From NCBI GenBank assembly GCA_015680685.1, contig MNCI01018336.1, forward strand, positions 2,711 through 65,856: a stretch of DNA of 63,146 bases, given 5' to 3'. Under the pieces are notes generated by a model. That model was not told the origin of the DNA. It did no database searches and worked only from the letters and a program-made list of their open reading frames with translations. Origin of the DNA: Gnetum montanum (taxonomy: Eukaryota > Streptophyta > Gnetopsida > Gnetales > Gnetaceae). Shown here in pieces: positions 1 through 12,142 of the stretch. How positions within the stretch are numbered: position 1 is the first letter of the stretch; each line of letters starts with the position of its first letter. The position numbers were made by a program, and so were the translations under genes.

Positions 1-170
1 TGATCTGTTTTTACTAGGTTTTGCCCCATTTTGATAATAAAAGTACCTAAAAATTAAATATTTTTATTTAATATTATTTTCAATCTTGTTTTAACTTATT
101 CAATTGTGCTTGACCTACTTATACATCATTTGATATAATTTGCCACCATTTTGCATTGTTTTAACATTGT

Positions 171-720
171 TTGATCATGTTTAGCCTTGTTCAACCTCAT
201 TTGAAACCATTTGGTATCATTTTGACATTATTTGATATCATTAAATACCATTCAACAACATTTTTCACCTTTTTGACATCATTTTATATCATTTTGACAC
301 TATTTGACATCATTTTTCATCATTTTTCCATGATGTGGACATCATTTGGAATCATTTGACATCACTTTTCATGATTTTACCTAATCTAGTATCATTCAAC
401 ATCTTTTGACCTCATTTCAACATTATTCAACATCATTTTATATCATTTAACTTCATTTCATATAATTTGATACCATTCGACAATAATTTGCAACATTTTG
501 ACATCATTTAGTATCATTTTACATCATTTTTAACATCATTGATCCTTATTTACCACCTTTTAACAACATTTACCATCATTTGACCACCTTTGGCCTCATT
601 TTACCATCATTTGGCATCATTTGACATTATTTGATGTTATTTGGCATAATTAGGACCTAATTTGATCTCATTTGGCATCATTTTGCATGATTTTGACCTA
701 AATCTAGCCATTACTCTACA
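171..720. repeat. Degenerate CATCATTT-type short-repeat tract
   Basis: The stretch is built almost entirely from variants of an 8-11 base phrase such as TTTGACATCA, TTTGATATCA and CATCATTT, irregularly spaced and strongly diverged. A short open frame across it encodes only echoes of the repeat (ILTLFDII) and is not a gene. It looks like an old, slipped minisatellite or a decayed TE tail. No unit length is constant enough to call a clean tandem array. Confidence 0.6.
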
Positions 721-2639
721 TCATTTAGCCCTTATTCCACCTTGATTTATCTTTTATGGCCTTTGTTTATTGTGTTGTAAGCTGGTTTTACCTTTTTTAG
801 CCTTGTTTTAATATGTTTTGGCCATAATTTTCCTTTGCTCTATTATTACAAGTATTTTTGCATTATTTTAACATTGTTTAACAAAAATATATTCTACAAA
901 TAACACTTGATGTGCTTATGTTGATATGTAGGATTGAGATAAGAAGATGAGAAAGTGATTTGACTCAACCTTTAAGCCTAAGTAGATCCTTCTGATGATG
1001 TTGTTATACCAACTTGACCTTGACTATTTAAGCCTTGAGCCTTAAGGCCATTCTACCATATAGCCTTAATACCCTGAATTAGTGTGATTGTTCTTGACCT
1101 TGAAGCTAGAAACATCATAAAGGATTCCTTGGTAGAATTCCTCACTTCAATTTACAATGGTGAGGAGAAAATCTTGAAACTACGTTCCTCATCTAAACTT
1201 TAGTTTTCCCAAGATATCATTAAATCCCTACATGGAAACATTAAAGCCCTTACATAGCCTTAATTATATATAATGTTAACATGTTTTCTTTTATTAGGGC
1301 TCACCTTCATTTGTAGACTTCAATGAGTACTAGACATTGATTGACCTTTGTAGCCTACAAGAAAAGAACCTATGTGACCTCTTATGTTTTGTTTATGGCA
1401 TTTTAAAGTACTGCAAATATTGTATAAATTTGTAAAATAAAGTATAGATTTCTCATGTTTTACTAGTTGTAACCAATGATGGTATATATCTACTTATTAT
1501 TTCATGTGGCCTTATGCAACCTATTATGATCACATAAACTCTTTGAGTTATTTTCTTGTCCTCTTGGAGTTGTGCTTGTAAGATGAGCCTAAAGCCATCT
1601 CAAAGGTGCAATTCATCATGGTAGTGAGTCACCATCTAATCTTAATACATGAGATTGGATTATCTTGTCAAACTATGCTACGAATGCTTGCCTCACATCA
1701 CTTATGTTACCATTTCTAAGCCATACCCCCATAGCCACACTACAGACTTTCTTACCTTGCTAATAATGAAAAGAAATGTTTAACTTTCATGCACTATGAT
1801 CATGTGACATGTCCTTTGATATGCTCTACCATCAAGTTTATTGAATGTAACACATCTCATTCAATGATAAAATGAAACAAAATTTATCCTTAACAATGAA
1901 ATCCAATGAAGGTTTCACCCCTTAGAAAAAGGAATGGGAAAAGAAAATTGTCAAGAAAGAAAAGAGCCCAATGTAGCCTAAAGCTAATCAAATCAATGGC
2001 TCTAAAACAAAAGAGCCAAGTGGCCAAATAATCCCAAGGATGAAGTGCTAGTTCCTCTAAGACATCATCAAGCGACTAGTAGTTCAAGCATGAAGAATGA
2101 ATACCTTTCTAGCTAGTACACATGTCACTATCACACTATAGCCATGATGTTAGCATTTTGAATTCTTTGTTAGCCCATGTGGCCATTCACAGATAGCCAA
2201 TGTAGTCATCATCTCATCATAAACTCTTAACATCCCATTATAACCTTATTTCACTATTGTGAGAATTCCTTGGCATGGTTTGACAACTACTAAATTGAAT
2301 GTGGAGAAGAAGCATTGTTGATGAACCTGCAACCGTGTTTCATATTCTTTGTTGATGTATCTTGGGTAAATCCTCCAAAGATCAAGAAAGAGGCCAATGA
2401 AACTTATCATAGAAAAATCATGTGATAGATAAAGAGCCTTGAAGCTAGAGTTTACACTCTAATTTGATGGGAATTTAAAGGCAGACATAATTGTCTTATT
2501 TTCCCATAAAAAACCTTAGCTTGTTACCTTGTTGTGACAAAGTTTTGGATTTTTTGTGGTGTGTAAAGTGAAATTTACAACCTACAAGATGTGAATTTCA
2601 GTTACACTAGCTTGTGGAGGTCCAAAATATTAATACATT
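721..2639. other. AT-rich intergenic sequence, no gene seen
   Basis: No long open frame, RNA gene or recognisable TE protein was found on either strand. Every frame carries stop codons at short intervals. It is probably decayed repeat sequence. Confidence 0.5.
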
Positions 2640-2860
2640 TCCAAAATTCAGTAGTAAGAGCCAAAAACATTGGTGGTTCACATGTTGGAATGAAATAGTC
2701 CAAATATGTCACTAAATTTGGCAAGAAAAGCTACAAACATTAGTGGCCACATGTTGTAGTTTTGCATGGTAAAATTACCACATACATTGGCATTTCATGC
2801 TCAAGAATCAAAAACATTGGTATACCACATGCTATAGATTTTGGACATTGAAAGGCATCA
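2640..2860. repeat. Degenerate tandem repeat, about 60-75 bp unit
   Basis: Three to four loose copies of a phrase of the form 'aaaaacattggt..cacatgttgta' follow each other (near 2660, 2735, 2785 and 2815). Each copy is separated by AT-rich filler. The copies differ at many positions, so this is an old array. No coding potential was seen. Confidence 0.45.
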
Positions 2861-3955
2861 GAAATGTTTCAAGCACTATCAAAAATCAACCAAGAAAAAT
2901 TCAGCAAAGAATTAGCACATTCATAACCTAATTAAATGAACATTTTCATCATCTTAAGGACTTTTTATTATTTGCATTCAGACTAAACTTGAGAATTTTA
3001 GAGTAGTGCACATATTTCAAGAGTCCATAAGCATTTCCCACTAGCATAGATTATCAAAAGCAAAGAAAACTAGTAATGAATAATGTTCATGAGTAGATTT
3101 GTTCAAGATAGACAAGTATGAACATTGTAGCAAAACACTCCCTATAGTCTACATCATAGCTTAAAGATATTCTTGCATTTCTTAGGCTCTTAAAATCCAT
3201 AATCTATATTCTCTAAATCTTTGTTTCTAACATTTTCTTTGTTATAGTAATTAATATCAAAATTTTCAATATTAGCTTATTTGAGAATATTTTCTTACTT
3301 TCTATTCTTGTTTTCTACTCTACACCTTATAGTTAAAACATTTTTGTACATTTATTTTTTATTACTCAGTAATAGACCTTTCAAGTCTTCAAGTGATCAA
3401 TAGGATCATTTGAGGTGCTCTAGATCCTTTTTAAGGCCTATGGATCTTGGAGTTAAACTATTTCACATGGGAGTTTTTTTATTATTTCAACACTAAATTT
3501 TACTATTGTTATAGGTCCCTTTGTAGTATTCTATCTCCATGCATGCATTCACCTTTGTGATAATCTATTGATGAATGTGATAAATAGGATGGAGGACTTA
3601 GAGAGTAGTGTCAACTTTCTCTCCTTCTATGGGCTCTTATTTCTTTTCTTTTAAATCTATTAAAGGTCTTAGACATTGGGTCTTTCCTTAATATGGGGTT
3701 TGCATCCCTTCTAAAACATTCTGCTAAGGTTGACCGTAGCTTTTATTATACAAAATCTTTAATATGTGAAACATGTTATAGAGAAGTAGATTTATGGTAA
3801 TTGTGACACTTTTCAATTTGATGTTCAACATCTTCTTTCTATGAGGGTAATATTGTTTGTGAAGCACACTTGCCCTTTTTCCACTTATATCTTTCTTCCA
3901 TTGTTGTATCTTTTTCAATTTGGGCTTCAATTTGCTAATATGATCTAGTCATGTT
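2861..3955. other. AT-rich sequence, no gene seen
   Basis: Nothing coding is recognised. The stretch lies downstream (in the minus-strand sense) of the gypsy integrase C-terminus that ends near 3956, so it may hold the 3' untranslated part and 3' LTR of that element. I could not match it to a partner LTR. Confidence 0.4.
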
Positions 3956-4945
3956 TTTTGTGACCTGATAGCCTCCATGAGCATGACCAAGACTAGATTG
4001 AATAAATGCACTTGAAGCATAGATGGTTTCAAGTACAGGTGATTTGTGGGATTAGCGAACTTGTTTCCATCCATGTCAACAAGTTTGAATGCTCCATTAT
4101 TGTACACCTTGGTAACTAAGTAATGCCCTTCCTAGTTAGCTAAGAATTTATCTGGGTGTTCACGGATGACCTTAACGACTAGGTCTCCTTCCTTAATTAG
4201 GTGCTTATGCAGATTTTGTTGGTGTCATTGTCGTTGTTGTTTTTGGTACCACTCGATCTAATCAAGCATTTGCACATGTTCATCTTCCATCGAGTCAAGG
4301 TTAGCAATGCACAATTCATTGCTTTGGATTTCATCGAGGAGGCCTGAGAGAGCTATCCGCAACAAGGGAACCTATAACTCCAAAGGTAAAATAGATTTAA
4401 ATCCATATATAAGACTATATGGAGTTTTACCTGTAGGTGTTCAATGTGTCATTCTGTATGCCCACAATGTGTATACTAATTGTTCGTTCCATCGCCTCTT
4501 GCTCTAATTTAACATCTTTTTGATCACCATGATGACAGTTTCTTTTGTAGCCTCTACTTGACCATTACTTTGTGGGTAGTAAGGTGACGAGAATGCATGC
4601 AGAAGCTTTTAGTATCTGCACTACTGAACTATGGCCCATTGTTGGTAACGATGGTCATTGGAATACCAAAATGGATCATAATGTTTTCTAGTATGAAAGT
4701 GCAAACATGCTTAGAAGTGGTCTTTCTAAGGGGAATAGCTTCCACCCATTTTGTGAGGTAATGAAGCTATGCCCTATGGAAGATGGTGGCATTATCGATC
4801 CAATGATGTCTAATCCCCATCTTTGGAATGGCCATGCGATTTGTGTTGTATGTAATTCATTAGGCGGCACATGTATTAGGTTACCATGCCTTTGGGAAAT
4901 GTTACATGTCCTGACCTTGGAGAAGCAATCATACTGCATGTGTGG
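3956..4945 (-). pseudogene. Ty3/gypsy integrase, decayed (element EA)
   Basis: On the minus strand the catalytic core begins with the motif GLDIIGSIMPPSSIGHSF (near 4860-4800), carrying the first acidic residue in 'LDIIG'. The second motif, usually DNG, reads TNNGP (near 4640), so that Asp is lost. A 'SNGQVEATKE' segment keeps the third acidic residue, but in another frame. The C-terminal part ends with GAFKLVDMDGNKFANPTNH and YLKP (near 4110-4020), typical of plant gypsy integrases that join new cDNA to host DNA. Frameshifts and stops break it throughout. It continues the RNase H and RT fragments at 5168-6700. Function is surely lost. Confidence 0.8.
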
Positions 4946-5167
4946 CTAGCAGTAGCCCAAAAGCCTAATCTTTGTTGCCATTTCTTTGGGTGCTATGTGC
5001 CCTCCACAAAGTCCTTCGTGGACTTTTTCTATAATCATTTGACCATTGATGCTACAAATGCACATCAATAGAATGCCTTCATAGGATTTGTGATACAATG
5101 TGTCTCATATTAATGCATATTGCTGAGAGTGTTTTTGCACTACTTCCTTTTGAGCATTTGTCAAATT

Positions 5168-5666
5168 TTATGGAGGTTCACCTTGTAGAAGGTACTCTTT
5201 TATGTCATCGTACCATTCTATTTCATGTGTTGTGCTAATGGATGCTATGGGCATTTCATCAAGAGTGTCGGTTATAGGTTTGGCACAATTTGTTATAGAA
5301 CTAGGTAACGCATGGAACATTTCAGGTGTCATGTTTAGGGCTAGTGTAGCAAGTGCATCAGCAATGGTGTTTTCACTTCTAGGGACATGTTGTACATCCA
5401 CATCTACTAATTGCTTCAGCAGATGTTTGGTCAAATCACAATATGGTTACAAATGGAGAGCCTTGCATGCATAAACCTCCATGAACATTTCTTTCCATCT
5501 AGCTATCCTACTTGACTCGTAGATGTTGTTAGTGATGGCTCGAAGCACATTATTCTTGCAAATGATGTAGAATTGATTACAGAAGAGATAATGTTACCAT
5601 TTATTCAAGGAGAAGATGAGGGCAAGGCATGATCTCTCCACATCGTTGTATCATTGTTCATAGGCA
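5168..5666 (-). pseudogene. Ty3/gypsy RNase H C-terminal part (element EA)
   Basis: The minus-strand frame includes HVPRSENTIADALATLAL, the RNase H end motif in which the Asp of 'ADALA' contributes to the active site of gypsy RNase H. Upstream in the same sense lies 'FNQ...ITNNIYESSRIARW'-like sequence within the 225-bp arm described separately. The domain would degrade the RNA strand of RNA-DNA hybrids during reverse transcription. It is interrupted by stops and by the assembly problem at 5442-6110. Confidence 0.75.
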
Positions 5667-6110
5667 NCTAAAGAATGTGCATTTCCAATGGACTCAACAG
5701 TGCCAGGAAGCATTTGAGAACATAAAGAAAGGGATAGCTCAACTGCCATTAGTTTATCCCCCACAGAGCAATAAAACCTTCTACATCTACCTTGCAAGCT
5801 CCAATTATTCCATTGCATTGATGCTTTGCCAAAAATGTAAAGATAGAATTTAGATCCCCATCTATTACTTAATCCACATGCTAATTGCCTATGAACAATG
5901 ATACAACGATGTGGAGAGATCATGCCTTGCCCTCATCTTCTCCTTGAATAAATGGTAACATTATCTCTTCTGTAATCAATTCTACATCATTTGCAAGAAT
6001 AATGTGCTTCGAGCCATCACTAACAACATCTACGAGTCAAGTAGGATAGCTAGATGGAAAGAAATGTTCATGGAGGTTTATGCATGCAAGGCTCTCCATT
6101 TGTAACCATA
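5442..6110. other. 225-bp identical inverted duplication bounded by N bases
   Basis: Bases 5442-5666 and 5886-6110 are reverse complements of each other over 225 bp, with no difference found by eye. They flank a 218-bp unique segment (5668-5885). Single N bases sit exactly at 5667 and 6111. The unique segment codes on the plus strand for the start of gypsy RNase H (LKNVHFQWTQQCQEAFENIK), opposite to the surrounding minus-strand pol. Flipping 5668-6110 and merging the overlap restores the order RT - RNase H - integrase on one strand. This is best read as an inverted, unmerged contig rather than biology. Confidence 0.85.
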
Positions 6111-6111
6111 N

Positions 6112-6700
6112 AACCATGATATCATCAACATAATCATTGAGTAAATTGAGCATGTAATCACTAAATATATATGTCATTACTTGTTGATATGTAGCACCTA
6201 CATTTTTAAGACCAAATGACATCATCGTATAGCAGAATGTGCCCCAAGGTGTCATAAAGGTTGTCTTGAGTTGATGTTCTGGGTTGATTCTTATTTGATT
6301 TTATTCTAAAAATCCATCCATAAAGGATAACAATGCATGCCCAGTAGTTGTGTCAACAAGTTGATTGATACTAGGTAGTGGGAAGTCATCTTTTATAGTG
6401 GCTATGTTAAGATCACGGAAGTCAATGCATATGCGTATACTACTATTCTTCTTAGGGACTACAACAATGTTTGATACCTCATCAGAATAGTCAATGGCTT
6501 AGATGAAACCAGCTTGGTAGAGCTTTGAAATTTCATCATGGATTGCTAATGCCACTTCAGGTCTGACCTTTCGTACCTTTTGCTTCATCAATTTGACTTT
6601 TGCATCAAGAATAATGTTATGTTGGATGATTCAAGGGTCCAACCTTGGCATGTCTATACTAGGGTTTATGACTTATCGTACTTTTTTTTGTTGTCTTTTT
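6112..6700 (-). pseudogene. Ty3/gypsy reverse transcriptase, decayed (element EA)
   Basis: Read on the minus strand, the domain shows in order 'LYQAGFI', RICIDFRDLNIAT, FPLPSINQLVD, 'SFMDGFLE.NQI', TPWGTFCYTMMSFGLKNVGAT and the catalytic YVDDIMV (next to the N at 6111). The active-site Asp residues of motif A (MDG) and motif C (VDD) are present. Stops (for example in 'GFI*AIDYSD' and 'LE*NQI') show decay. The thumb region is missing at the N gap. RT copies the element RNA into DNA in the cytoplasmic particle. The gag-protease half probably lies at 12143-15535. Confidence 0.85.
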
Positions 6701-6760
6701 GGCATACATGATTGATTATTATTACTAGCCAATAGTGTGAGTAATCTAGAGCATGTTAGT

Positions 6761-7751
6761 CCTTGGATCAACTCAGCGTGAGTAGTCACTGGCATGAGAA
6801 ACTACTACAATGAGCTCACACAAGCTAGTAATAATTTTTTTTTTGTGAATATTCAAAAGGAGCCCCTCAAAGGTGGGATAACTGTGGATGTCCTAACAAT
6901 TCTTTTGAGTGCCTTGGCCTTAGGACAATGCTAGGACCAACCTAGGTATGCCATGGGCACATGTTCATGAAGTTACATGACACATCGTCCTCTGAGACAT
7001 CGAGCGCGGTTAGATAAGGGCCAATCAGAGTTTACATTTTGAAAACTAGGGCATTCCTAGCATGAGTTTCATAGGGCATGAGTTTCCAGGGCAAGCCCAG
7101 CGTGAGCACACTAATGTAAACCCAACATGAGCTAAAGTTACTAGCCTTGATACGGTTCCTAGATCCAATATAGGCCTTATGCAGGAAGTGTTGAGTGTTC
7201 ACTGTCATAAGTAAGAACACAACTTCCAGAGATATGTAGGCCCCAAGTCAAGGCTCTTCCATCATGAGTAAGCTTAGGGTTTGTTTAGTATGAGTTTTCA
7301 GGGATACACTCAACGTGAGTGCGTTAGAGTGGGCTTAGCCTTGGGACAAGCTTCTCATAAGAGGCATTTCCCTTTGTCAAGGTTTTTCTACTTTTTTTTG
7401 TCAATTATTTCCTTGATTGGTCTGTATATAGGCCATGGTGATTCCAGTTTTTGTCAAGATTTAGGTATCAGAAAAACCAATCAACCATGGTGAGAACTTG
7501 AAGTTTAGTGTTTATTGTGAGGTGAACCAATGTCTGCTACATGTTCATTTTATGTTACTTGTAATAAACTACTATGTAAGAGATTTTGATGTATCTCAGT
7601 GAGCGTTAAATACACCAAATAAATATTGGTGTCTTTGTCTCATGGGGTGGAACTATATATTAAATATTATTTATGTGTTTGGTTTATGTAGTTGCATATT
7701 ATTTTGAGCACTTGAACTTTTTTACTTACCTATGGTTTTTGCTATATGCAG
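6761..7751. other. No gene; scattered 'agcatgagc'-type motifs
   Basis: This stretch separates the gypsy RT from the plus-strand multi-exon pseudogene. It contains repeated variants of the words 'aacatgagct', 'gcgtgagca' and 'agtttccaggg' around 7040-7330. Related words recur at 15900-16310 and 17330-17450. It may be the leader or terminal sequence of the insertion lying in element EA. No clear terminal repeat could be fixed. Confidence 0.4.
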
Positions 7752-10700
7752 GGGGCTTAAACCCTTTCTCCTTGTGGTTGAGCTCATTGGTGTACTTTCT
7801 TGGTTTGACCCCTTTAGATCGAACGTACCTCCTTATGACATGCTTATTGGGCCTCATGTGATATGGTTTCATCCTGATGTTGGTGCATTTTTTTCACTCA
7901 TTTTACAAAGTCTCAACGTAGTTATATGGTCTCATTTAAGTGAGCAGTTGGCCCGTGATATCATTGAAACAATGTTGCTTGGATCTACACAAGACATGCT
8001 TGCCTTCATTGCTAACATAGATGAAGGACCTTTTATAGTTGAGGGAGGCCCTCTCAAGGGTCCTATGTCTACTCGTCCCTTGACTCGTGTATGGGAATTT
8101 CCTACTTGTAGCCATCATAACAGTAGCAACACACTTTTTCTAGCTTTCCATGTTCACACGTTGTTCCAAAACCCACCTGGGATAGTGTATAGAGTGGATA
8201 GGTATGTTCTTTTATGATTTTCTTTAATTTTTTCATTCTTTTAAAATTATATTGTTTTCTACGCATAAATATTCTTCTTCTATGCAGGCCTCATTTCGAT
8301 GAGCATGAGATGCATGATGATGACGGTGGGCTTACCTTAATGCACACAACATTAGAGACATTCATGGCAGGCCCCACTCTTCGTGCTATGGTACTAGACC
8401 AAACAAGAGCTGCTATTTTTGACTGCCCTAGGCAATTCTCAAGGGCTTTTGAATGTTAACAAGTTCATGGTTGGTTGCATGAGGATTGGTCCCCCAATGG
8501 GCCAATTCTTCCTCAAAGGGTTGATCTTGCACCTAATCTACCTACCCCATTTACTGACGGTAAATGATCACATTCTAGACTCCATTTTCTCTTTGTTGCA
8601 TCATCATCTACTATGTTTTTAACCTTTCACTCTATGTTTTTCCTACAGCGGCCGTCTCCTATGATGAAGTTACTATCATATCAGGGCGTACTGAGGCCAC
8701 TCTTGTTATGAAGTATGGAGAGATAAAATAGTCATAATGATGGTTGTAGACGAAGGCCTCTCAGTTAATCATCAACTGTCTTACCCATGCGGGTTTGATA
8801 GACTTTTTCATTGCTCTAACTCCTAATGTTCTAGTGATTGAAATGGTTACTATTGTTGATTCTTTTAGCAATGATGCTTCTCACTTTACTACACAGGTTC
8901 AAGGAGTCAAGGTGTCTTTCCACTTGACTATTGATTTCCTTTCTGATCTCTTTGAAATGCCTATGGATGGTGCTAGGGTGGTAGTAGAGAATGTAACTAA
9001 AGAAAGCCAAGTCATAAAGAAGCTTGAAGATTGGTTAGGCATGTCTCAGGGTCTCAAAGGTTTTTCCATGCAAAGTGATATCCAAGCAATAGAGGTGAAC
9101 TTCTTGTACCCCCTCTTTTGAGCATGGGCATTTCCTAAATATCTTTCTCAAGGAAGAAACCTTGGAATCAAGTTCGCATGTATCATACGTGTAGTCCTAG
9201 ATACGGGCATGTGTTATAATTGAGCATGATTTCTTGGGTCTGGCCTTCATGGAGAGATTGTTATATTATGCTCAAACATTAATTCCAAGTTCCATTTCAC
9301 ATTCACCATCTTCACAGGTTATCTATGTAGGTTTTTTGAGTTTTTAGTAGTTTATAGGAATAACCATTATGTATTGAGGGATCATTCATAGCTATCTCAC
9401 CCTTGGGTTCACCACTTATTTAACACTATCAGATCTTAGAACCCACCTGAAGGCATTGAAGATGTAGTGTCCATTACTACTAGGGGTGCAACTAGTTGTT
9501 CTCATCATTCTCGTGTAGCTTGGAATTGGAACTACCTATACAGCATACATCTCCTAGAGGAGTAGAACGTTTGATTCATGAGACTGCCGGGAGATCTAAG
9601 GTGAAGGTGAAGAGAGTTGAATGCCCAAGGGAGCCTGCTCTAGAGGTGAGACCACCAAGAGATAAGAGGATCCTCTTTGTATTGCTAGAGGAGGGTAGGT
9701 ATTTTATTTTATTATTATATTTTTTATTGCATTTTAATTTATATGTTTATTAAATGTATGTATATCCTATGTCATACTAACACTAGAATACTGGTGTTAT
9801 CCGAAGAAAGCCCTGAGAGGAAAAGAGAAGCCTTAGCCCCAATGGTTGAACCTGAAGTGGTTGTCATAGGACCAAAGGAATAAGAAAAATAAAGGGAAGA
9901 AGTGATTGACGAACTCCCTATCTCACAAGAGGAAGATGTAGAAAGCATCTTGGGGATGAAGCTTGCTAAGGCTTTGGATGCACTTAAGCATTTAAGCGAT
10001 GAGAGGGGTGTTTTTAATGATTTCTTAAATGGGTCCTTGCACCTTGGTGATCCACCCAAGCTGACCAGCAAAGGGCTTTTTGGTATGTTCCTTTAGCTTG
10101 ATCCACATTTTGTACCTTTTAACCTTTATGTGTTGCTTTTGATTGTCCTGATTATTCCTAGCACTAGAGGTAGATGATGAGGTCTCTGAGGCACATACAT
10201 CCCTGGTAGAGGTGTCAGGGTTACAGGCCCCGATTGAGATGACTTCCCATGCTTGTCCAACATCTACTGACTAGTTAAGGCCATGGCCTGAAATGCCCAA
10301 TAAAATAGACTTTGTCATAGGCATTGTTAATGATGTAGTCACTTGCCTACAACAAGCTCATCTAGAACTAGGTATGTGTATGTTACGTATCATGCTAAGT
10401 GTCTAGGTTTATTGTGCTTCTTTGCATTCATTGTTAATTATAGCTAATTCATGTTTGTGTACTTATACTTGTAGGCACCAAGCTTCAATGGGATCCTTCT
10501 AGGGCTTCTCATATTGATGCTCTCCCTAAATTGCCAAGAAATATTGAACAAGTCCCTAGAAATATTTACGATGCAATTTTTGGTTGCATTGTACAAAATG
10601 CTAAGTTCCTCTAGATTTGTAGGTGTTCAATTGAGTACCTATGGAATGAGGTGCACTCATTGAAGGAAACATTGGTGAAGGACAGAGAAAAGAAGAGGGA

Positions 10701-11482
10701 TCTTCAATCTCATTATCATTTTGCTACCGCTAGGCTATCTGGTGATAGTACTTAGCGCATGTCTGAGATCACCTATGGGCATTATTGGACAATTTTGAAC
10801 AGCAAAGTTTAGGCAACACAGGATTTAGCCAAATAAAGGGTACAACTGGATTTACTAAATAGGAAATGCCATGATTAGAAATATTTTGCTGCTAAGGTAT
10901 GTAAGTGGGGTCAAGATCAAAAGGATCACAAGCACCAGTACAAGAAGTGGTTATAAAAGGAATCAGTTGAACATCGGTAGAAGGAAATGTTCATCGATGA
11001 ACTAGGCTTACATCCTACTTATGATAGGTTTGTTGAGTGCACTAAAGTGGAGGGATCTCCTAAGAGAACCATTACCATCGCTTCCATGGAGGCTTCGATA
11101 GGTATGTTCTTTCTTGAGCACCTTGCATGGACCTTGGTGGACAAGGGTAAAACCTTGGCTAGTATTGCCCTTGGTCTAGAGGAAGATTGGGCAAATGTAC
11201 TCGAGGAGGAGATTTTGTGGTACTTGGAGGCTAGTCTAAGGCCCTCTTCACCTGTGAGTGTTTTATTATGGTGCTTACTTTTGTATGGTTTCATTGTTTT
11301 TAGTGTTAGTATTATTGTTCTTCCAGGTTTTTTGTTCATGAGTTGTTTTGTTATGCTTACCTATTTGTTTGTTTTTCGTTCTATTGTAGGGACATAGTAA
11401 TGATGAGGCTAGCCCCAATGGAGTGGGAGCAGATGATGTGGAGGATTTTGGGGGCTAGCCCCCTCCTAGTATTGATGTGTGA
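7752..11482 (+). pseudogene. Multi-exon FCP1/NIF-like phosphatase fused to plant-mobile-element domain
   Basis: Splice-like signals give eight likely exons: 7752-8201, 8288-8559, 8649 to about 9094, 9519-9694, 9787-10082, 10162-10371, 10475-11253 and 11390-11482. The first intron (donor GGTATGTTC, acceptor TATGCAG) joins in frame. Exons 1-2 resemble plant NIF/FCP1-type HAD phosphatases: FLLVVELIGVL (motif I, usually LDLNG), VVIWSHLSEQ, SNTLFLAFHVHTLFQNPPG (usually DDSP near NPP) and DGGLTLMHTTLETF. Motif I Asp is replaced by Glu and the DD motif is lost, so it cannot be an active phosphatase. Exon 3 has VQGVKVSFHLTIDFLSDLF, like 'putative plant transposon protein' domains. Exons 5-7 look helical and charged. 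Stops (after FEC, KYGEIK and AKFL) mark a pseudogene. It probably sits as an insertion in element EA, transcribed opposite to it. Confidence 0.6.
8202..8287 (+). other. Intron 1 of the phosphatase-like pseudogene
   Basis: An 86-bp AT-rich intron with donor G|GTATGTTCT and a pyrimidine-rich acceptor ending TATGCAG|G. Removing it keeps the reading frame from ...VDR into PHFDEHEMHDDDGG. The break falls inside the phosphatase-fold homology, which supports both the intron and the domain call. Confidence 0.65.
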
Positions 11483-12142
11483 GCTAACTATTAGTCCAGC
11501 TTTAGCTACCAAATGTTTTGGGATTTTGATGTCTAATGGAAATGTATGAGGATAGATGTAATGATATGGATTTAATCGTGGAATAATGTGTTGGAATTCT
11601 ATTTCCATGTTGACATTCATTATTATATATATATTTTTTCTTTTTTTGTTGTTTTTCTTATTTTCTCAAGTATATTGTGAACATATGTGTGTAGCTGAAT
11701 GTAAAATGAGATTTCAAAATGTAGAACAAAATGTAAGGAAAATATTTGTAAAAAGAATAGTAATAAGAATACATGAATTAAAATTACAACTTATGACATG
11801 TAAATGAAAATTTGACATAATGTAACAAGATTTTGTAAACTTGCAACATACTAGGCTCTAGTTTAAGGCCATTTTGGGCCACACACATCAGTTAGAGTCA
11901 TGGTGGACCATTGCATCTATGTTAAAAAAAGAAAGAGGAATTATTAGTTTTAGGCCATAGTGGGCCGAAAGCGATAATAGTTTTAGGAAACATAAAAGGA
12001 ACCGACCATTTTTTACCATGGCTAGTTTAACATCATTACAGACGTTCGCTGGCAGTTTAACATTGTATCAGATGGTTGGTAGTTTAACATCATTCCATAT
12101 GCTTAATATTTTACCCTAGTTATTGAGTTGTTTTTATATTCT
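11483..12142. other. No gene; short tandem repeat at 12023-12107
   Basis: The stretch lies between the pseudogene stop and the minus-strand gypsy protease region. Three copies of a 27-30 base unit starting 'agtttaacatcatt' (near 12024, 12054 and 12081) follow each other. The remainder is AT-rich with no recognised product. It could be the distal end of the insertion that split element EA. Confidence 0.4.

Noticed and set aside
171-359. 62-codon open frame in the CATCATTT tract
   Set aside because: The peptide only mirrors the short repeat; there is no domain, start context or conservation.
5446-6110. Large perfect hairpin as a regulatory or viral structure
   Set aside because: N bases at both ends and wrong-strand coding show a contig placed backwards.
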